Below, piece by piece: positions 16,967 to 24,385 of a DNA stretch of 64,000 bases. Each line of letters opens with the position of its first letter. Position 1 is the first letter of the stretch. The notes beneath the pieces are model-generated. The model had not been told where the DNA came from and ran no database searches. It worked only from the letters and a program-made list of their open reading frames with translations. Source of the stretch: Flavobacterium bernardetii (lineage in GTDB: Bacteria > Bacteroidota > Bacteroidia > Flavobacteriales > Flavobacteriaceae); assembly GCF_011305415.1 (NCBI RefSeq), contig NZ_JAANOQ010000005.1:236582-300581 (forward strand), read 5' to 3'. The position numbers and the translations under genes were made by a program.

Positions 16967-18154
16967 ATGAAAACTATTTCCGACATCAATTTTAACAACA
17001 AAAAAGCTTTAATCCGTGTAGATTTTAATGTGCCTTTAGATGAAAATTTTAAAGTTACAGATGCGAATCGTATTGAAGCAGTAAAACCAACAATCGATAA
17101 AATTTTAAACGATGGTGGTTCGGTAATTTTAATGTCGCATTTAGGAAGACCAAAAGGAAAAGAAGACAAATATTCGTTAAGTCATATCGTTTACAAAATT
17201 GAAGAAGTTTTAGGAAAAAAAGTAAAATTTGCTTCAGATTGTAGAGGTGAAATCGCTACAGCAGCGGCTGCCAATTTACAAAACGGAGAGATTTTATTGT
17301 TAGAAAATTTACGTTTTTATGCGGAAGAAGAAGCGGGAGATGTTGGTTTTTCTAAAGAATTAGCGAGTTTAGGTGATGTGTATGTAAACGATGCTTTTGG
17401 AACGGCGCACAGAGCACACGCTTCAACCACAATTATTGCTAACGAATTCCCGAATGATAAATGTTTCGGCGCTTTATTAGCAAAAGAAATTGAAAGCATC
17501 AATAAAGTATTGAAAAACTCTGAAAAACCAGTTACAGCAATACTTGGAGGAAGTAAAGTTTCTTCTAAAATTACGATTATCGAAAACATTTTAGATAAAG
17601 TCGACCACATGATTATTGGTGGTGGAATGACATTTACCTTCATCAAAGCGATGGGTGGCAACATTGGAAATTCTATTTGTGAAGATGACAAAATGGAATT
17701 GGCTTTAGACATCATGAAACAAGCGACAGCAAAAGGCGTGAAAATTCACTTGCCAATTGATGTTGTGGCTGCTGATGCGTTTTCAAATGACGCGAATACA
17801 CAAATTGTAAATGTGGCTGAAATTCCTGCTGGATGGCAAGGTTTAGATGCTGGTCCGAAAACTTTAGAACAATTAAAAGAAGTGGTTTTAAGTTCGAAAA
17901 CTATCCTTTGGAACGGTCCAATTGGTGTGTTTGAATTACCAGCTTTCGCTAACGGAACGATTACTTTAGGAGATTTTATTGCAGAATCAACTAAAAATGG
18001 ATGTTTCTCTTTAGTAGGTGGTGGTGATAGCGTTGCTGCAGTAAAACAATTCGGTTTAGAAGATAAAATGAGCTACGTTTCTACTGGTGGTGGTGCGATG
18101 TTAGAAATGTTAGAAGGGAAAACGTTACCTGGAATTGCGGCTATTTTGAAGTAG
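16967..18154 (+). CDS. pgk: Phosphoglycerate kinase
   Basis: A 395-residue glycolytic enzyme converting 1,3-bisphosphoglycerate and ADP to 3-phosphoglycerate and ATP. Family blocks are complete: [12 protein letters not shown] near the start, SHLGRPKGK, the substrate loop [16 protein letters not shown], the hinge LGGSKVSSK, and the nucleotide-binding [13 protein letters not shown] and [19 protein letters not shown] at the end. The ATG at 16967 gives the normal length; a frame from a GTG at 16931 adds 12 Lys/Thr-rich residues that are most likely leader. No terminator follows the stop directly. A decayed second copy of its last 26 codons lies at 19458-19535, followed by a terminator. Confidence 0.95.
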   Translation: MKTISDINFNNKKALIRVDFNVPLDENFKVTDANRIEAVKPTIDKILNDGGSVILMSHLGRPKGKEDKYSLSHIVYKIEEVLGKKVKFASDCRGEIATAAAANLQNGEILLLENLRFYAEEEAGDVGFSKELASLGDVYVNDAFGTAHRAHASTTIIANEFPNDKCFGALLAKEIESINKVLKNSEKPVTAILGGSKVSSKITIIENILDKVDHMIIGGGMTFTFIKAMGGNIGNSICEDDKMELALDIMKQATAKGVKIHLPIDVVAADAFSNDANTQIVNVAEIPAGWQGLDAGPKTLEQLKEVVLSSKTILWNGPIGVFELPAFANGTITLGDFIAESTKNGCFSLVGGGDSVAAVKQFGLEDKMSYVSTGGGAMLEMLEGKTLPGIAAILK

Positions 18155-18217
18155 TAAAAAAGGAATAGTTATATTGATAAATATTTATTAAAATTAAAAA
18201 TCATAAAAAATAGAATA

Positions 18218-19378
18218 GTGAAAAAAATTACTTTAGGATTAATCACTTTATTTAGTCTGCCAACATTAGCACAATGGACTGTAGTACCTTCTGGAACAAC
18301 AGGTGAAATAGATGCAATACACTTTGTTGATTCACAACTAGGATACTGTGGTGGTGGATTTGTTAATTTACGAAAGACAACTAATGGTGGTGCATCATGG
18401 ACTACTCTTTCTACTCAAAAAATTAGAGACTTTAGTTTTGTTGACAATACTTTTGGCTATTCAGCTTCAGTTGTTGGTACCTCAATGGCAAAGACAATAG
18501 ACGGAGGAAATACATGGGCAAATTTCACACCACCAACATCAAATTCGTTGTGGGCAGTTTCTGCAACTAATAGCACAACTGCTTACTTTGTTGGAACAGG
18601 AGGTGTTCTTTGGAAAACTTCAAATGGAGGCACAAGTGTTACCGTATTAAATTCGGGTACTACCGAGCAATTAAATGATATTGTTTTTATTAGTCCGACA
18701 ATCGGAATGATAATTGGAGAAAGTACTGGAATCAGAAGAACTACAAATAGTGGGGTTTCATGGAGTGTTGTAAATGCAACAACTTCATTAACAGAAATGT
18801 GTTTTGTTAATACAAATGTTGGTTATGCTGTTGGTAGTAATGGTAAAATTGTAAAAACTATTGACGGAGGTTTAACTTGGACACTACTTGTAACAAACAG
18901 TACAGCACATTTACAAGGGGTTCATTTTTTTGACATTAATAACGGTTTAGCAGTTGGACTAAGTGGAAAAATTTTATTTACTAACGATGGTGGTGTGACT
19001 TGGAATTTGCAAAACTCAGGCTTAACTTCACATTTAAGAGACGTGAGAATGCTATCTGCATCAAAAGCTATAGTAGTTGGTGATTCAGGGAAAATTTTAA
19101 AAAATGACAACATAACAATTCTTGGAACAGAAGAGTTTGGAATTGATAATGAAATATCCATTTATCCCAATCCTACTTCAAGTATAGTGAATATAAAATC
19201 TGGATACAATATAAACTCAATAGTGATTTCTGATATTACTGGTAATGTTGTTTTTGAGTCAAAAAACACTAATAATACTGACCTAATATTAGATATCAAT
19301 AATTATGCATCGGGTATATATTTTGCAAATATCAGTAATGAAAAAGGAAATATCATAAAGAAAATTATTAAAATGTAA
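18218..19378 (+). CDS. Secreted YCF48/BNR-type propeller protein with T9SS type A sorting domain
   Basis: A 386-residue protein starting at GTG (signal MKKITLGLITLFSLPTLAQ). Residues about 20-300 repeat blades with the pattern TTNGGASWT, TIDGGNTWANF, TSNGGTSVT, TIDGGLTWTLL and TNDGGVTWNLQ, the Asp-box/YCF48-like propeller motif. After a short linker the last about 75 residues form a T9SS type A domain (ISIYPNPTSSIVNIKSG ... ASGIYFANISNEKGNIIKKI), so it is exported across the outer membrane by the type IX system. It sits between pgk and a degraded duplicate of the pgk 3' end, which suggests it was inserted there or arose in a local duplication. The ligand is unknown. Confidence 0.85.
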   Translation: MKKITLGLITLFSLPTLAQWTVVPSGTTGEIDAIHFVDSQLGYCGGGFVNLRKTTNGGASWTTLSTQKIRDFSFVDNTFGYSASVVGTSMAKTIDGGNTWANFTPPTSNSLWAVSATNSTTAYFVGTGGVLWKTSNGGTSVTVLNSGTTEQLNDIVFISPTIGMIIGESTGIRRTTNSGVSWSVVNATTSLTEMCFVNTNVGYAVGSNGKIVKTIDGGLTWTLLVTNSTAHLQGVHFFDINNGLAVGLSGKILFTNDGGVTWNLQNSGLTSHLRDVRMLSASKAIVVGDSGKILKNDNITILGTEEFGIDNEISIYPNPTSSIVNIKSGYNINSIVISDITGNVVFESKNTNNTDLILDINNYASGIYFANISNEKGNIIKKIIKM

Positions 19379-19390
19379 CTATTCTTACTT

Positions 19391-19436
19391 CAATTATAAT
19401 GGATTGTTTTTCTAAAAATAAAATCCATTATAATTG
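19391..19436 (+). terminator. Hairpin after the propeller gene (perfect 15-bp inverted repeat)
   Basis: CAATTATAATGGATT (19391-19405) and AATCCATTATAATTG (19422-19436) are exact inverted repeats with a 16-base loop. It lies 12 bases after the stop. No strong T-run follows, so it may be a terminator, an mRNA-stabilising hairpin, or an element end. Confidence 0.55.
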
Positions 19437-19457
19437 GATTAATAGATAAAAAAACCA

Positions 19458-19535
19458 GTTTCTACTAGTGGTGGCGCAATGTTAGAAATGTTAGAAGGCA
19501 AAACTTTGTATTGGATTGCGGCTTTTTTGGGTTAA
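19458..19535 (+). pseudogene. Decayed second copy of the pgk 3' end
   Basis: These 26 codons, stop included, read [17 protein letters not shown], then YWIAAFLG and a stop. They align without gaps to the last 26 codons of pgk at 18077-18154: 20 of 25 residues and about 61 of 75 bases agree. There is no start codon or upstream coding sequence in this frame. It is followed by the terminator at 19555-19593, while the real pgk stop has none, as if the original 3' end of pgk had been separated from the gene by the segment carrying the propeller gene. Confidence 0.85.
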
Positions 19536-19554
19536 AAATAATTCTATTTAAAAC

Positions 19555-19593
19555 AAAAACCCTTCAAGAGTTTAAAATTCCTGAGGGGTTTTT
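19555..19593 (+). terminator. Terminator after the pgk remnant
   Basis: AAAAACCCTTCA pairs with TGAGGGGTTTTT with one G-U pair; T-run follows. Probably the ancestral pgk terminator. Confidence 0.7.
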
Positions 19594-19650
19594 AAATATG
19601 TCGCCAAAATTCTAAAAAAAACGTTAAAACGGAAATTTAAACGTTAAAAG

Positions 19651-19682
19651 TTGGGTGTTTAACAATAAATAAAATATATTTG
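19651..19682 (+). promoter_or_regulatory. Promoter of the transglycosylase gene (TTG ... TATATTTG)
   Basis: TATATTTG (19675-19682) with TTG at 19651-19653, 21 bases upstream, fits the Bacteroidota consensus spacing. The ATG is 76 bases downstream of the box. Confidence 0.7.
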
Positions 19683-19758
19683 CGTTCATACAAGTAATTG
19701 TATACTAATGATTTAGATAAAATGCTCCGGTAGTTATGGAGAAAAAACATATAAATAA

Positions 19759-21483
19759 ATGAAGAATTTAATTGTACTTGCAGCTGGTTTTCTGTTTTCA
19801 AACGGAGTGTTAGCACAGGAAAATATTGAAACAAAACCCACCTTTTTTGAACCTAAAGTTTCGTACTTAGATTCGCTTAAAAAAACGTTTAACAACCACG
19901 AAACCAGTGCTTGTATCGACCAAAGATGGACTAAAGAATTATCGGATGCGACTTTGTCAAATGAAATGTTTTTTGATATTGAAAACATGAACATTGATGA
20001 AAAAGTGTCTTATGATTTAGATACAGAATTACTTAAAAAACGTTTACACAAATTAGATGTGCAATCACCTTTCGTAATTGAGTACAATCCTGCATTAGAA
20101 AACGTAATCAAATCGTTCTTAAAAAACAGAGCCAAAAGTTTTGAAAGACAAATGGCAATTGCGGAATATTATTTCCCACTTTTCGAAGAAAAATTATCAA
20201 AATACAATTTACCGTTAGAAATCAAATATTTAGCGATTGTAGAATCTGCATTACAACCGAAAGCCAAATCTAAAGTTGGTGCGGGCGGTTTATGGCAATT
20301 TATGCCAGCTACTGGTAAACAATATAAATTAGACATCACAACGTATGTTGATGAGCGTCATGATCCAATAAAATCAACTGAAGCTGCTTGTCATTATATG
20401 ATGAACATGTATGAAATTTTTGGCGATTGGAGTTTGGTTTTAGCGTCGTACAATTGCGGACCAGGAAATGTTTCTAAAGCGATCAGACGTTCTGGTGGAA
20501 AAACAGACTATTGGGAAATCAGAAAATATTTACCACAAGAAACTGCCAATTATTTACCAGCGTTTTTAGCTACGATGTACATTTACGAGTTCAAAAAAGA
20601 ACACGGATTAGTGCCTCATAAAGCAGAAATGAAATATGCAGAAACAGATACGGTTATGGTGAAACAAGCCATGACTTTCAAACAATTATCTGATTTATTA
20701 GATATTTCTGAAGAACAATTAGAATATTTAAATCCGATTTACAAATCGAAATACATTCCTTCTATAGGTAATGAGCATTTTTACTTGCGTTTACCGAAAA
20801 ATAAAATCGGAATTTTTGTTTCGAATGAAGAAAAAATTTATGGGTATTTAGCGTATTTAGAACAAGAGAAAATCAACAATATTCAATTGGCTCAACTAAG
20901 AAAACGTGATAGTATTGCCAAAAAAGATTCTATAGCGGTGGCTTCTAATTTCAAAATTAAAAACAACGATACTACGGAATACGAAGAAGTTATCAAAAAA
21001 CGTACGAAAGATGTCGTTAGTAAAAACTATCATAAAGTTAAATCAGGCGAATCACTTGGTGTAATTGCGGATAAAAACAATGTTTCTATTACAGATTTAA
21101 GAAAATGGAACAACATCAAAGGAAGCACTATTAACGCCGGACAAAGTTTAGTGATACAAACTACGAAAAAAGTTACGGTCAATGAAGTGATTAAGAAACC
21201 GAAGAAGAAAACAGAAATTATTGAAGCAAATGTAGAAACTGCTGTTGCAGAAAATACAGAAGCAAATACTAGTGAAGCGGTGAAAAAACCAGTTACAAAC
21301 AAATACGCTGATGCGAAAAGCAAAATTGACATTAAAGAAGATTATTACATCGTTCAAAAAGGAGATTCTATTTTTTCAATTACAAGAAAGTTTCCAAATT
21401 TAACGGCAGATGATTTAAAAAAGAAAAACGATTTAAAAACAGACAACATTCAACCAGGAATGAAATTAAAAATTCAAGGTTAA
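19759..21483 (+). CDS. MltD-like lytic transglycosylase with LysM domains
   Basis: A 574-residue protein with signal peptide (MKNLIVLAAGFLFSNGVLAQ). The SLT catalytic domain (about 145-290) carries KYLAIVESALQPKAKS with the catalytic Glu162, GLWQFMPATGKQY and LASYNCGPGNVSKAI, the MltD/family 1 signatures. It cleaves peptidoglycan glycan strands giving 1,6-anhydro ends. At least two LysM peptidoglycan-binding modules follow (about 424-467, YHKVKSGESLGVIADKN; and 529-574, YYIVQKGDSIFSITRKF), and a weaker LysM-like stretch lies near 320-360. It has its own promoter and terminator. The symbol mltD would be the functional analogue in E. coli, but orthology is not certain. Confidence 0.9.
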   Translation: MKNLIVLAAGFLFSNGVLAQENIETKPTFFEPKVSYLDSLKKTFNNHETSACIDQRWTKELSDATLSNEMFFDIENMNIDEKVSYDLDTELLKKRLHKLDVQSPFVIEYNPALENVIKSFLKNRAKSFERQMAIAEYYFPLFEEKLSKYNLPLEIKYLAIVESALQPKAKSKVGAGGLWQFMPATGKQYKLDITTYVDERHDPIKSTEAACHYMMNMYEIFGDWSLVLASYNCGPGNVSKAIRRSGGKTDYWEIRKYLPQETANYLPAFLATMYIYEFKKEHGLVPHKAEMKYAETDTVMVKQAMTFKQLSDLLDISEEQLEYLNPIYKSKYIPSIGNEHFYLRLPKNKIGIFVSNEEKIYGYLAYLEQEKINNIQLAQLRKRDSIAKKDSIAVASNFKIKNNDTTEYEEVIKKRTKDVVSKNYHKVKSGESLGVIADKNNVSITDLRKWNNIKGSTINAGQSLVIQTTKKVTVNEVIKKPKKKTEIIEANVETAVAENTEANTSEAVKKPVTNKYADAKSKIDIKEDYYIVQKGDSIFSITRKFPNLTADDLKKKNDLKTDNIQPGMKLKIQG

Positions 21484-21509
21484 CAACAAATAAGTTATAT
21501 AGTTTTTCG

Positions 21510-21566
21510 AAAACCTTTGTCAAAGTTTTATTAGTAAAAATAAGCTTTAACAAAGGTTTTTCTTTT
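21510..21566 (+). terminator. Terminator after the transglycosylase gene
   Basis: AAAACCTTTGT (21510-21520) pairs exactly with ACAAAGGTTTT (21550-21560), with an inner AAAG/CTTT stem, followed by T-rich sequence. Confidence 0.75.
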
Positions 21567-21576
21567 TTTGTTTAAC

Positions 21577-21612
21577 TCTGTGGCTTTCTTTGTGAATCTT
21601 TGTGTAATAATT
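21577..21612. repeat. TTTGTG-type spacer repeat
   Basis: CTCTGTGGCTTTCTTTGTGA followed by ATCTTTGTGTAATAA repeats the word CTTTGTG. The same style of sequence occurs at 55470-55503. Confidence 0.4.
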
Positions 21613-21641
21613 TTTAAATTAGCCTCATTAAAAATCACCCC

Positions 21642-22619
21642 TTGAAAAAAACAATTCTTTTACTTATCTCCTTTTGCTTACTTTCTTGTTTTGAAAACGA
21701 AAAAGAGAAAAAAGAGCTTGTGGCTAAAAATCCGTATTTGAATCAGAATTCGGTTACCGTTTTAATTCCACAATCCCTTTGGAATGGAAAAGTAGGTGAA
21801 AAAATTAGAGAAACATTTGCCGCTCCAATTACTGGTTTGCACGATTGTGAATCGGTATTTACATTAATGCCTATTCATACCAATTATTTTCCTTCAGATG
21901 CGAAGGTTTCAAGAAACATTTTGATACTTTCTTCGAGTTTTAAAACACAAACTACACATGTGAAAAATAAATATGCTGAAAATCAGAATATTTATACGAT
22001 TCAAGGGAAAAACCAAGAAATTTTATTGAACCAACTGCAACTTGCATCTAAAGAAATTATGAACACGTTTTATAATTCGGAGATTAATTTGATTTTATCT
22101 AAAAACAAAATCAATACGAAGTTGCAAAAACAAATTAAAAAGCAGTTTTCGGTAGACATTCAAATTCCAACAGAATATAAAAAAGGTCTACAAGGTGAAA
22201 ACTTTTTGTGGTTGCGAAAAGAAGTCGGTTCCGGTTATAACAACATGCTAATTTATACCGCAAGTTTTTCGGCTTTATACAATAAAAACGCCATGGTAAC
22301 TAATAGTTTATTTATCAGAAATCAAGTTTCCAAAAAATATGTTTTAGGAAAAACAGAGGGAAGTTATATGATTACAGAACAAGCGTATTATCCGAGTTTT
22401 CATACTACAGAAATTCAAAACAAATTAGCTTACGAAATGAGAGGGAATTGGGAATTTCATAAAGATTTCATGAATGGACCTTATGTGAATTTCGCTATTA
22501 GAGACAACAAACGCAAAAGATTTATTATTATAGATGGTTTTGCCTACAATCCAGTACATTCCAAAAAAGAATTACTATTTGAAATGGAAGCGATTATTAA
22601 ATCGACGAAAATATTATAA
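21642..22619 (+). CDS. DUF4837-family lipoprotein
   Basis: A 325-residue protein starting at TTG (signal MKKTILLLISFCLLSC, lipobox Cys16). The mature part begins with a charged linker (FENEKEKKELVAKNP) and contains SVTVLIPQSLWNGKVGEKIRETFAAPI, the conserved opening of the DUF4837 family found in Bacteroidota; function unknown. Other recognisable blocks are NFLWLRKEVGSGYNNMLIY and MITEQAYYPSF. It is likely anchored in the periplasm or outer membrane. The TTG is chosen because it places the signal peptide exactly at the N-terminus. No partner gene is suggested by the context. Confidence 0.75.
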   Translation: MKKTILLLISFCLLSCFENEKEKKELVAKNPYLNQNSVTVLIPQSLWNGKVGEKIRETFAAPITGLHDCESVFTLMPIHTNYFPSDAKVSRNILILSSSFKTQTTHVKNKYAENQNIYTIQGKNQEILLNQLQLASKEIMNTFYNSEINLILSKNKINTKLQKQIKKQFSVDIQIPTEYKKGLQGENFLWLRKEVGSGYNNMLIYTASFSALYNKNAMVTNSLFIRNQVSKKYVLGKTEGSYMITEQAYYPSFHTTEIQNKLAYEMRGNWEFHKDFMNGPYVNFAIRDNKRKRFIIIDGFAYNPVHSKKELLFEMEAIIKSTKIL

Positions 22620-22625
22620 AATAAA

Positions 22626-22756
22626 AACACATAGGAACATAGAAAAATAATTGAATTGAGAAGCTTCGCTTTACATAGTAAAACAAACTATGTGTTCCCT
22701 AAATTTCGGGACTAAACTATTCTTAAAGAAAAAATAGAACTATGTGTCTATGTGTT
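22626..22756. repeat. Inverted-repeat mosaic upstream of elaA
   Basis: AACACATAGGAACATAG (22626-22642) and CTATGTGTCTATGTGTT (22740-22756) are inverted repeats at 15 of 17 positions. Inside, ACATAGT/ACTATGT and AATTTCGGGACTA add further symmetry. The right arm ends 14 bases before the elaA ATG. Confidence 0.65.
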
Positions 22757-22770
22757 TAAAACAATCAAAT

Positions 22771-23214
22771 ATGATACAATTCAAAATAAAGCCATTTAAA
22801 GAACTTTCTACAACAGAACTATACCAAATACTACAATTGCGTTCAGAAGTGTTTGTAGTGGAACAAAATTGCGTCTATCAAGACATTGATGGCAAAGACG
22901 AGAAAGCGATTCACGTTTTAGGTTATTACGAAGGTGTTTTGGCTACGTATTCCCGACTTTTTAAACCCAATGACTATTTTACCGATAGTTCGATTGGACG
23001 TGTGATTGTAAAAGAATCGCATCGAGATAAAAAATTAGGACACGATTTAATGCGAGCTTCTATTGCTACAATAAAAGAATTGTTTGATGAAACGAACATT
23101 ACCATTTCTGCACAATTGTATTTGCTGAAATTTTACGAAAGTCATGGTTTTGTTGCCGTTGGCGAAAGTTATTTAGAAGATGATATTCCGCATATTGAAA
23201 TGAGGAAAGTTTAA
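22771..23214 (+). CDS. elaA: GNAT-family N-acetyltransferase, ElaA-like
   Basis: A 147-residue GNAT fold protein using acetyl-CoA. ElaA signatures are LYQILQLRSEVFVVEQNCVYQD (written here in part as LRSEVFVVEQNCVYQD) with the linked D-x-D-x-K-D-E motif, and the acetyl-CoA loop GRVIVKESHRDKKLGHDLM. The C-terminal YLLKFYESHGFVAVGE is also typical. The start chosen is ATG at 22771. A GTG at 22744 would add nine residues encoded by the arm of the inverted repeat at 22740-22756, which is unlikely to be protein. The acceptor substrate of ElaA is not firmly known. Confidence 0.85.
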   Translation: MIQFKIKPFKELSTTELYQILQLRSEVFVVEQNCVYQDIDGKDEKAIHVLGYYEGVLATYSRLFKPNDYFTDSSIGRVIVKESHRDKKLGHDLMRASIATIKELFDETNITISAQLYLLKFYESHGFVAVGESYLEDDIPHIEMRKV

Positions 23215-23216
23215 AT

Positions 23217-23387
23217 TCAATCTTCTTTGTGAAAGATGTAAATTTTGTAAAATAATAAGATAAAAAAAACAATAAAACAGCTTAACGAAATATAAAAAGC
23301 TTTGTTGTTGTTCGAAATTTTATAATAACACACCAAAGCATATAATAAAGCTGGAATTATGCTCCAAAGGATAAGTTTCTTTTTCAT
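23217..23387 (-). CDS. Small two-helix membrane protein (56 residues)
   Basis: The minus strand carries ATG at 23387 to TGA at 23217. It encodes MKKKLILWSIIPALLYALVC, then YYKISNNNKAFYISLSC and a second hydrophobic stretch FIVFFILLFYKIYIF ending in HKED. Two membrane helices (about 5-21 and 32-50), a positive-inside N-terminus and a short polar hairpin loop are visible. It converges on elaA with a 2-base gap. A TAAATTTG box on the minus strand (23438-23445) lies about 50 bases upstream. It fills most of an otherwise empty 337-base spacer. No family recognised; reality of the gene is inferred from composition, start context and promoter box. Confidence 0.55.
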   Translation of the reverse strand: MKKKLILWSIIPALLYALVCYYKISNNNKAFYISLSCFIVFFILLFYKIYIFHKED

Positions 23388-23492
23388 GGCGTTATTTTTA
23401 AGTTATAAAATCAAATCAACACTTAAACTAAGCTTTTCAAATTTATATTTTATTTTAACTTTTATTTTACGTATTATCCATAAAAATTGTTA

Positions 23493-23530
23493 AAAAAATA
23501 TCGTTTCATGTGTTTGAAACGATATTTTTT
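23493..23530. terminator. Terminator downstream of the double-OmpA gene
   Basis: A perfect 16-bp stem AAAAAATATCGTTTCA / TGAAACGATATTTTTT with loop TGTGTT. It lies 22 bases beyond the stop of the minus-strand gene at 23552 and is symmetric with flanking T- and A-runs. Confidence 0.85.
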
Positions 23531-23551
23531 AATTTTTTTATTATAAGAATT

Positions 23552-24373
23552 TTAAATCTTCGTAATTACTAATTCTACTCTTCGGTCGTATTCTGAACCT
23601 TTATTTAATGGTTGTGTATTACCGTAGCCTTTGAAAGTTAATCTTGCTTTGCCAATTCCGCGAGTTTGTAAATATTTGTAAACTCTTTCAGCACGGTTTT
23701 TAGAAAGTTCTCGTTTTCGAGTATCTCTATCAATCGCTTCTTTATGGAAGGTTGGTGTACAACAAACGTGACCTTGAATTTCAATGTTTAAGTTTGGAAA
23801 TCTTTTTAAAAGAATGGTAATTTTATCTAATTCTTTTTTGGCACTTTCCTTTAATTTACTGCTTCCGGCATCAAAAAGTAATTTATCTAAATACACACGA
23901 TCACCAACTAAAGCGTTTTTTCTAATTGTAGAATATAAGCCTGGAATGTGTAAATCTTCCACCACAAAAGGTTTGAAATTTAAAACCACATCTACACGAC
24001 GGTTTTTAGAACGGGCATCTGGAACATTATCTTCCAAATCTTCGTCGATCATTACTTTTCCTTTTCCTTCAATTTTTACGATAATTTTATATTTCACGCC
24101 TTTTTTTACCAGCATGGTTTTCACGCTATTGGCTCTGTCTTGAGATAATTTGTAGTTGTAATCTACTTTTCCTACATCGTCACAATAACCATAAATAGAA
24201 ACGCTTTCTAAACGTGTGGTATCAATTAAGCTTAAAAAATGTACTACTCCATCTGATTGAAGTTGTTTTATTTCTCGAACATCAGTATCGAAATAAATAG
24301 AGTGAACAGTTTGTTCTTGAGAAAAACCAAGAAATGTTGAAAGTAATAATAGGGCAAATACTAGCTTCTTCAT
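23552..24373 (-). CDS. Secreted protein with two tandem OmpA-like domains
   Basis: A 273-residue protein with signal peptide (MKKLVFALLLLSTFLGFSQ). An OmpA-like peptidoglycan-binding domain spans about 25-130 (HSIYFDTDVREIKQLQSDGV ... LSQDRANSVKTMLVKKGV ... DARSKNRRVDVVLNF). A second spans about 165-272 (KLLFDAGSSKLKESAKKELD ... EIQGHVCCTP ... LSKNRAERVYKYLQTRGI ... RRVELVIT). There is no barrel or lipobox, so it is probably a soluble periplasmic protein bridging peptidoglycan to something else or binding two meso-DAP sites. It lies 12 bases downstream of ctpA on the minus strand and may be co-transcribed with rnpA-ctpA. Confidence 0.8.
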   Translation of the reverse strand: MKKLVFALLLLSTFLGFSQEQTVHSIYFDTDVREIKQLQSDGVVHFLSLIDTTRLESVSIYGYCDDVGKVDYNYKLSQDRANSVKTMLVKKGVKYKIIVKIEGKGKVMIDEDLEDNVPDARSKNRRVDVVLNFKPFVVEDLHIPGLYSTIRKNALVGDRVYLDKLLFDAGSSKLKESAKKELDKITILLKRFPNLNIEIQGHVCCTPTFHKEAIDRDTRKRELSKNRAERVYKYLQTRGIGKARLTFKGYGNTQPLNKGSEYDRRVELVITKI

Positions 24374-24385
24374 CTTATTTTTTAA

